Position numbers and translations under genes: made by a program. From Patiria pectinifera (lineage: Eukaryota > Echinodermata > Asteroidea > Valvatida > Asterinidae), in assembly GCA_029964075.1 (NCBI GenBank), contig CM057149.1:30952197-31016196 (forward strand): 64,000 bases of DNA, written 5' to 3'. Within the stretch, counting starts at the first letter, position 1. Each line of letters begins with the position of its first letter. Of this stretch, positions 58,201 to 64,000 are shown in pieces. The notes beneath the pieces were generated by a model that saw only the letters and a list, made by a program, of their open reading frames with translations, was not told the DNA's origin and made no database searches.

Positions 58201-61200
58201 TGGAGTGATTTGCTTTTTGATCATTTCTATCTTCTCCTTGGTGCCAGTGTTTTCCGGGATGATCAAACATGTCATCAACAACCATGTCAGCGTGGGGAGA
58301 CTCAATAAGTTCTTCACCGCCAAGGAGATTGAGAAGGATGAGATGGGCGGAGACTTCTTGGAGGAGGAGGAAGACGACATTCGTGACAAGGAGAAGGAGA
58401 TGATGGCCCTCAACCACAACGAGGTGAGATAAACTTTGAAAACAATTACACTTTTGTTATCAGATTATCATCTGCGACTGTAGAAATGCACCCCAGACCA
58501 TGCAGCATCTCCTCCTTTTGCAGCAAGTGTGCACAGCAGACGACCTTGCAGTCTACAATGATATAGCCCAAAAATGCGTCCAACGATGGCTGAAGTACAT
58601 TTGATGATTGTGGACACGCTAAGAAGAAGATCAGTAATTAGTTATTTCTAATTATGAAACCAAGCATTCCTATGGCAACATAGCTCGCTGACCTGAAGAA
58701 ACCTGTGATGAGAAAACAACTAAGAAATGTGACAAATGATGTTTTGTTTTTAGGTTTTCTGGTAATTAAAGGGACATGGGCATCCAAGATATTTTGAACT
58801 CAATTCAACATGAAGTTTACTTCCATAATTAAAAATTATGAAAAAGCTGGAGCCCTTCGAAAATGCCTAACTAAAATTAAAATGGGGGGGGGGGGAATCA
58901 TGATTATGGGAACAGGAGAGGTAATACTAAAACAACAACATAACAGGAAGTGAAACAAAGGCAGCGAAACAGACACACACATGGAAAGAAAAAATAACAC
59001 AAAACAGTACTAAGTATTTGAGAAATAAAGGAGTTTTGCAAATGAGAAACAAAAACGGAATGAAAAGATCGTCAAAGACTAGAGAGGTCAAAACCAGAAG
59101 AGAACTGAGATGTTTATAATATTCCGAATAATATACTTTTTTCTGTCAAATGTTGGTTGGTTTGGGTTTTTTTCCCCCAGATTTCAAATGTTGAGGTTCA
59201 GGTCATGTCACACGGCAAGGCAAAGTTTCACAGGATTCCCAGCCAGGAGCAAGTGGCCAATCACAATCCAGGTCCAAACGGGGACATAGCGGGGGAGGGT
59301 GCGGATTACACGGCACTGAAGTCAGGGCCGGATGACACAGAGCGTGCTCCCCGGCCAGACTTGCCGGAGGATATCGCCATCAAGGTTTGCCCAGCTGCAG
59401 TTATTTGTTTCAATAGGAGGGGAATAGGGGTTAACTTGAAAGCCTCAGGTTGATCTCTGTTTGAGGTGTGCATTTGCTGGTAGTACAGGAATCGGGTACT
59501 CGATTGAAAAAAACCCAAACTTGGTTGGTTCTTGGTTGGTTCTTCTCCTAAATACTCCACGTGGGAGTTTATACAGGAGGCTAGCAACACAGGGGCAAAC
59601 CCCTTCTCTTAGCGATAAGTGTTTTACTGGGTTCTTTTACGTGCATTTATGCAACACACGGGACCTACGGCTTAACGTCCCATCCGAAGGACGAAGCAAT
59701 AATGGTTAAGTGCCTTGCTTAAGAGCACAAGTGTCCGCCGGCGGGCTCGAACCCACGTCACTGTTGCCTCTGAAACACCAGAACAGGAGTCCGGTGCTCT
59801 TAACTGCTAGGCCATGACACTCCATGAAACAAGACTGGCACCTGTTAAAGAAACCCAGCCCCAAAATTCAAATCTCAGAAAGCTGCTGTTCAGGTTGTTC
59901 TTAAAGGTCTGCACGATAATACTACCACATCGGTACATCATTTCAGCAAGATACAAGGGTGTGCAGTGAGCTTTATAGCTTTGTGGTGAAAACTGCAACC
60001 TTTTTGAGCGTCATCAGTGGAAATCTGTTTGGTTTTTCTATGTAGCCTGGTTTTCATTTTGAAAATTCCTCACAAATGACATTCAAAACCCTTCTTTTTC
60101 ATTGTCTGTGAAGTTATTAAATAATTTGTAATGCTGGTTACGGGTTCCTGATCCAATAAACTGGAACCGTTCTTGACATCCCTAATCTCTGGTTTTGACT
60201 TAAGGAAAATGTTCAGCCCCTGAGTGGGATCAAACGCAATGTGTTCCATGTTATTTGTCATGTAATGTTATCCACATAACATCATGGTATATAGAGAACA
60301 GTTATGTGCTATACAGTCTATAGGTTTTGTACACACTTGCCATGGACTATGTTAACAGTATAAACACTGTATACTCAGTGTGTTACCTCCCGAGTTAAAG
60401 TTGGAAAAAATCACTCGGGTGGGACTCGAACCCACGACCTCCTGCTTTCTAGTGCAGATGTCTTACCACTCGTCCACCGAGCTTGCGGGATCGGTTGGCC
60501 GGTTCGAATCTGATGTACACTCAACTTTCACTCGGGAGGTAACACACTGAGTATACAGTGTTTATACGTCGGTGAAGGGCAAAACCTAATATTGATTTAC
60601 ATCACCCCAAAGCAAATTCCATCTTATGAATACGTTACAACAGACAACAATTGTCAGCGCAAGACTGATTTCATTTGGAGAACAACAAAAGTGTGCAGAA
60701 GAATCAGATTTCCTCAGTTTTTCATGATTTTTTTCCCCCCAGATTGAGAACGGCAACTTTTCTTGGGATCCAGAGTCCAGTTCAAGTACATTATTAGACA
60801 TTGACGTTGAATTTCCAGCAGGTATGTAACAGACATTTGTAAACTGCATTTTTTTAACTCACTGGATCTGTGGAATGTTTTTCATGAACAATCGTATTAT
60901 TGGATACAAAGTGGAAGAGTGTCTTTAAAAGTAATATACAACATTTGCAAAAATCAAAAAACAAAAACTACTAAATTCTTATGACATACCTTACCTGACT
61001 GTAAGTCAATAATAGTCTCAAGCATCCTGTGAAATCATGGCACCTGGTGTGCTGTTATTTTTATTAAAGAAAAGTAGAATTTGTATCAATCTTCATGATG
61101 ATGGTCGGCTGACCATTGTTGAAAAAACACTGACCTTTTTTCAAATACTGCCCCCAGTTTACCAAAATTAGTTGTCCACATTTTGTTTGCAATTGGTTAC

Positions 61201-62508
61201 ATATCCGTGATCGGTTGCAAGCCAGCTAGTCTGGTTCCCTGACCTGACAATTCACCGATGTCTATAGATTGCTCTGTTTCGTCTGAAGTAGGGTCAGGGA
61301 TTCAGACTTCGTGAACACAATTTTTTTTCTTGGTTTTTCCAGCATCTACAAACACAAAACCTGAAACAGGTCAATGTAACAATATTTGCTATAAAATACT
61401 AATCCCCAAAGCCATCCACTTCAGAAAATTGCAGCAAAAGCAAATGTTGTACATGTATATTACCTTTAAAGCCAGAGTCCATCATTTGCAGCTATCCAAA
61501 AAGTAACTGGCGTAATTATTGTTGAAAAACATACTTGGTTGAAAGGTAGTAAGGGGACAAAACTCCCTGTGAAATTATTCTTTCTGGCAAGCTGTCATTT
61601 TGAAGAAATCAACAAAAGAAGCACTGTAAGAAATTCAAATTAGTAGTTTGTTTTGTTATTCAGCGAAGCGTGCAAGCATTGGCACGACGCACACATGCGC
61701 GCGGTTGCTATAATTCGTCGGATCAGTGCGCGACATCGCGTATAGCTGCAATCATCTCAGTGAGAACGTGTCTCGGACGCTGAATTCAGGCCCAATTCAA
61801 AACATGATTCAGCAACGTTTGATTTGAAATTGAGATCCTAGAATGTTGTTTTTCTCGAAATATACAGCTAAACCTGAGCTGAAACTTCATCAGGTTAGTT
61901 GCCCAGCACCCTTCTTTAGATCTTGAGTACTTAAAATTGTTGCTTCAAACGAATAAAATGCACAAATTTTAAATGATGGACTATACCTTTAAGGGGGCAT
62001 GCTGATTCCTAAAATGTTATGTTGACATGAAAATTAGAAAATGTCAGTGTCTTTGATCATGGGGCACAAGAGTCAGTTGTCATAAATATGTATGCGCCAT
62101 GTTGCCACAGATCACAGCCAAAGTCACACTGCCAGCAACATTAGTAATGCTGCAAACCTGGGAAATAGCAAATGGGAATCACTCAGAGATGATCCAGCTA
62201 TTCAACAAACCATCAAATAAACACAATCAGAGGTCCCCATTCAAATAACATAAGAATGAACAAAGAAATTTATCGTAAGGAGATTTAAACACACTGCATG
62301 TGTTCAAATCTTTTTTATCAGATGATATTTTTTTTTTGCTGTTTCATTTATTACGTTGACATTGGATGTTATACACTGTTTTTTTCTTCATTTCTTGCAC
62401 AGGTTGTCTGACTATGATAGTTGGCCAGGTCGGTATGGGTAAATCTTCAATGCTGTCTGCCATACTGGGTGAGATGCACACCGTGGCTGGGTCCATCCAG
62501 TTCAACAG
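46276..62508 (+). CDS. SUR-like ABC transporter, ABCC8/9 family, 5' part (14 exons, continues beyond window)
   Basis: ABCC transporter of the sulfonylurea-receptor type; in vertebrates these are regulatory subunits of Kir6 potassium channels. Exons: 46276-46878, 47346-47416, 47564-47726, 49000-49200, 50857-51009, 52434-52589, 53088-53222, 54805-54967, 55854-55894, 57290-57389, 58248-58423, 59181-59384, 60743-60821 and 62403-62508. All have GT/AG borders and compatible phases, giving 783 codons plus 2 nt. Exon 1 holds a whole TMD0 (residues 1-201; N20-A-S sequon, several hydrophobic helices). Residues 202-280 are the L0 linker. TMD1 follows, with [20 protein letters not shown] and [20 protein letters not shown], both close to SUR. 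An acidic linker ([13 protein letters not shown]) precedes NBD1. Walker A is GQVGMGKS (756-763) inside [17 protein letters not shown] chose the ATG at 46276 over an in-frame ATG at 46174 because the family start fits. No RKR retention motif is seen before NBD1. NBD1 remainder, TMD2 and NBD2 lie outside the window. Confidence 0.9.
49705..49843. mobile_element. Short MITE related to the 7097-8965 element
   Basis: Left arm CTATTGACGTCATGCTTTGT and TTACATGTGTGCTTTC; right arm AAGCACACATGTAAACAAAG and ATCATCAGGTCTTTTGTCTATT. The ends resemble those of 7097-8965. ABCC intron 4. Confidence 0.6.
53225..53520. repeat. Degenerate GAGTC-rich minisatellite at the start of ABCC intron 7
   Basis: Units such as GTCGAGTGTGAGTCTTGAGT and TGAGTCCGGGTCCGAGTCA recur loosely. 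The open frame running from exon 7 into this region is read-through of the intron; the GTAAGT donor at 53223 ends the exon. Confidence 0.6.
55469..55542 (+). tRNA. tRNA-like sequence, probably pseudogene or SINE head
   Basis: GGCTGGA pairs with TCTAGTC as an acceptor stem. GCTCAGTTGGTAGAGC is a good D-arm and A box. GCAGGTTCAAACCCCGC is a T-arm and B box with one mismatch. The anticodon arm CCAGA/TCCGG has a mismatch and an 8-nt loop (CTGATTAA) instead of 7, so function is unlikely. It is followed by AGTTTTTTGTTC, which could stop pol III. ABCC intron 8. Confidence 0.5.
55932..56443. repeat. Two adjoining GGGCCCAATTTCA palindromic MITEs
   Basis: First, 55932-56192: GGGGCCAATTTCATAGAGCT to AGCTCTATGAAATTGGGCCC, with arms of AAATTTGCTTAAGCAC and TAACCGGCCAAAACTCCATGCG. 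Second, 56194-56443: GGGCCCAATTTCATGGCTCT to GAGCTGTGTAAATTGGGCCC, with internal AGCACAGAAT arms like 8992-9242. ABCC intron 9. Confidence 0.8.
56543..56740. repeat. Member of the tRNA-core palindromic family, copy 4
   Basis: Has GCCCTTCGCCGACGTATTTT and ATAAACACTGTATACTCAGT, then CTCGGGTGGGATTCGAACCC and a minus-strand tRNA-like body ending GACCACCGAGCTTGCTGGGG. The second inverted arm is missing, so the copy is truncated. ABCC intron 9. Confidence 0.7.
56888..57239. repeat. TIR/minisatellite element, copy 3 (inverted)
   Basis: Begins TTACCCTAACCCACCTCAAT and ends GGGCCTAGGGGGTTAGGGTT. Units read GGATTTTGGAGGATTGAGGA. It lies in ABCC intron 9 and ends about 50 bp before exon 10. Confidence 0.8.
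57989..58178. repeat. 190-bp hairpin MITE next to ABCC exon 11
   Basis: Arms of about 56 bp begin ACTAAGACAAGATAAGTTTG, then CACCATGTGAATAAATCTCT, and end with the complement and TTAGT. The loop carries GGTTCTTTTCAGAACC. Partial relatives occur at about 3270-3340 and 23075-23110. It ends 70 bp before exon 11, in intron 10. Confidence 0.75.
59519..59815 (-). mobile_element. tRNA-derived SINE
   Basis: On the minus strand a tRNA-like head has an A box (TGGCCTAGCAGTTAAGAGC) and B box (GTGGGTTCGAGCCC). A conserved body follows with GGATGGGACGTTAAGCCGTA and ATGCACGTAAAAGAACCCAG, and then a 3' tail made of AACCAACCAAGAACC repeats. Head, body and simple-repeat tail are the standard SINE structure. 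ABCC intron 12. Confidence 0.8.
60348..60640. repeat. Palindromic MITE with nearly complete tRNA-like core, copy 5
   Basis: The inverted arms carry CAGTATAAACACTGTATACT and its complement, then GTGTTACCTCCCGAG and its complement. Between them the minus strand reads as a tRNA-like sequence: GCTCGGTGGACGAGTGGTAA (A box), then TCGTGGGTTCGAGTCCCACC (B box). Sequence continues to ATTTACATCACCCC and CCATCTTATGAAT, also present next to copies 1 and 2. It lies in ABCC intron 12, about 100 bp upstream of exon 13. Confidence 0.75.
60929..61988. mobile_element. Two abutting TTAA-type MITEs in ABCC intron 13
   Basis: The first (60929-61465) has ends AAGTAATATACAACATTTGC and the complement, and carries TCTGGTTCCCTGACC internally. 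The second (61470-61988) has ends AGCCAGAGTCCATCATTTGC and GCACAAATTTTAAATGATGG...ACCT. TTAA occurs at 60925-60928, 61466-61469 and 61989-61992, so the two share the middle TTAA. A relative of the second lies in GDI intron 6 (about 4571-4700). Confidence 0.7.
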
Positions 62509-62689
62509 GTACGCAGGTCACGAGCCTATAGACTGTTGTGCACAAGTATACCCCCTCAATGGTGACAAATAGACAGATGCCATTGCTAACATGCCCACAG
62601 CACTTGATAAAGATGATACTTACTTGCGCATACTCATTGCTATATCATTCATGAGCCAGTGTGCATCCTATATTAAAAGATCCTACGCG

Positions 62690-62760
62690 GTCTGTCTGAT
62701 GTCTGTCTGTCTGTCTAATGTCGGTCGGTCGGTCTGTCTGTCTGATGTCTGTGTGTCACC
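62690..62760. repeat. GTCT microsatellite
   Basis: GTCTGTCTGTCTGTC with a GGTCGGTCGGTC variant core, flanked by GATGTCTGT units. It lies just after ABCC exon 14. Confidence 0.9.
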
Positions 62761-63009
62761 TTTTTTTGGTAAAAGGCCTAAGAAGTATGCGGGAACACAA
62801 AATGCCAGGGTTTATGGAGAGGCTTATTTATATTTTCTAGCTCCATGGTTGCATATATATGCCCCGATTTCAGGAAAAAAAATATGTTTGTTTTGTTTTG
62901 CTTTTTTGGCAAATTTGCTTCTTTGAGACTTTAAATAGTTAACTATTTCTACATTATCTCTGTGAAAACACTTAAAAATGTACATACATTTCAAAACCTG
63001 ACCGTATAC

Positions 63010-64000
63010 AGGGTGTTCAAAACCTGACCGTATACAGGGTGAAACTCAATAAATTAAACATCAACAAGAGTGGTGGTCCTGACTGTATTCCGCCACGTGT
63101 GATAAAAGAATTTTCTTATGAACTGTGCTTCCCTCTCTGCCAAATAATCAACTGTTCATTGCAAGAGGGTATTGTACCAGACATTTGGAAAAAAGCTTTT
63201 GTTATACCTGTTCCTAAATGCAATCCCCCTAGCATCAATAATCTGCGTCCTATTTCGCTCACTTGTTTGTTTTCCAAGGTTTATGAGGATTTTGTTGTTA
63301 ATTGGATTTTAGATGATATCAAACATTGTATTGATATTCGTCAATTCGGGTCACTTAAAGGACTCTCCACAACTCATTGTCTAGTCAAATTTTTAGATGA
63401 TATTTTTAAGGGAACCGACAGACCCCAACATTCTGCTGTGCTAGTGGCAACTGATTTTTCTAAAGCCTTTGACAGGGTTGACCATCAGATTGTTGTTGAA
63501 AAATTCCTTAACCTTGGTGTTCGTACCTCAATTATTCCGTGGGTGTGTAGTTTTTTATCCAACAGAAGTCAAGCTGTGCGTTACAATGGTAGTGTTTCTA
63601 GTTGGGAATTAACAAATGCTGGAGTCCTTCAAGGTACTAAATTAGGGCCGGTGGCTTTTTTAGCAATGATAAATGACTTTGTTTCTGGCTCCCCTGAGGT
63701 TTCCCACTACAAATACGTAGACGATATGTCGTTGGTTCAAACATATCGTAAAAATGACCAAACAAGCTGTATGCAACAGCAGCTTGATTGTCTGCATTCC
63801 TGGTCATTTAAAAAGCACATGAGACTTAATCCCCAAAAATGTCAGGTCATGATTTCTTGCTTTCAAAGACACCAACCTGTTGTGCCTAGTTTTCACATTG
63901 GTAATAATGTCATCAATCAAACAAACTGTGTTAAACTTTTGGGCATTCATGTGCAAGAAAACCTTAAATGAGATACTCAGGTTGATCACATGTGTAAAGC
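63010..64000 (+). pseudogene. LINE reverse-transcriptase fragment, truncated by the window edge
   Basis: The frame 63039-63971 encodes an RT: SGGPDCIPPRVIKEF, NNLRPISLTCLFSKVYE, VATDFSKAFDRVDHQIV, AGVLQGTKLGPVAFLAMIND, HYKYVDDMSLV and RLNPQKCQVM. The catalytic box is YVDD rather than the commoner YADD. The endonuclease domain is missing. A TGA at 63969-63971 interrupts what should be NLKWDTQVDHMC, so the copy is inactive. It lies downstream of ABCC exon 14, presumably in the next intron, in the same orientation. Just before it CAAAACCTGACCGTATACAG is duplicated in tandem. Confidence 0.9.

Overview
The window is animal nuclear DNA. Genes are split by canonical GT/AG introns, intergenic and intronic DNA is crowded with inverted-repeat transposons and degraded LINEs, and there is no bacterial gene layout. 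A SUR-like ABCC transporter, an intron-rich Rab GDI, small Death-domain genes and abundant tRNA-derived and palindromic MITEs together suggest a marine invertebrate deuterostome. An echinoderm is my best guess; this is inference and the species cannot be named from the sequence alone.

Layout. (1) 1,721-17,985, minus strand: a complete nine-coding-exon Rab GDP-dissociation inhibitor (446 aa, all splice phases consistent). Its introns are packed with mobile DNA: pogo-like and hAT-like MITEs, a 1.9-kb element full of TAACGTTAGTTAC motifs, a run of three giant hairpins, and a TIR element holding a 210-bp satellite. (2) 18-22.4 kb: intergenic, with a broken LINE interrupted by an 810-bp TIR element. 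(3) 22,418-41,955: a direct tandem segmental duplication (copy A about 9.3 kb, copy B about 9.5 kb, 728-bp spacer). Each copy carries a two-exon gene for a roughly 110-118 aa single Death-domain protein. Copy-specific insertions (a TTAA-flanked MITE and a LINE in B; a TA-flanked element and a Penelope-like fragment in A) provide filled/empty site pairs. (4) 42-46.2 kb: intergenic MITEs, including two small hairpin elements each flanked by a perfect 9-bp target duplication. (5) 46,276 to beyond the window, plus strand: the first 14 coding exons (783 aa) of a sulfonylurea-receptor-like ABCC transporter, from TMD0 through the first Walker A motif. (6) From about 63.0 kb: a LINE reverse-transcriptase fragment in the following ABCC intron.

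The GDI and ABCC genes are divergent, with their 5' ends facing each other across about 28 kb that contains the duplicated Death-domain genes. GDI acts in Rab recycling and a SUR-type protein would act at the plasma membrane; nothing in the sequence ties them functionally. The most biologically interesting item is the tandem Death-domain pair, whose coding differences are mostly amino-acid changing. The richest structural material is the set of hairpin transposons with readable target-site duplications.
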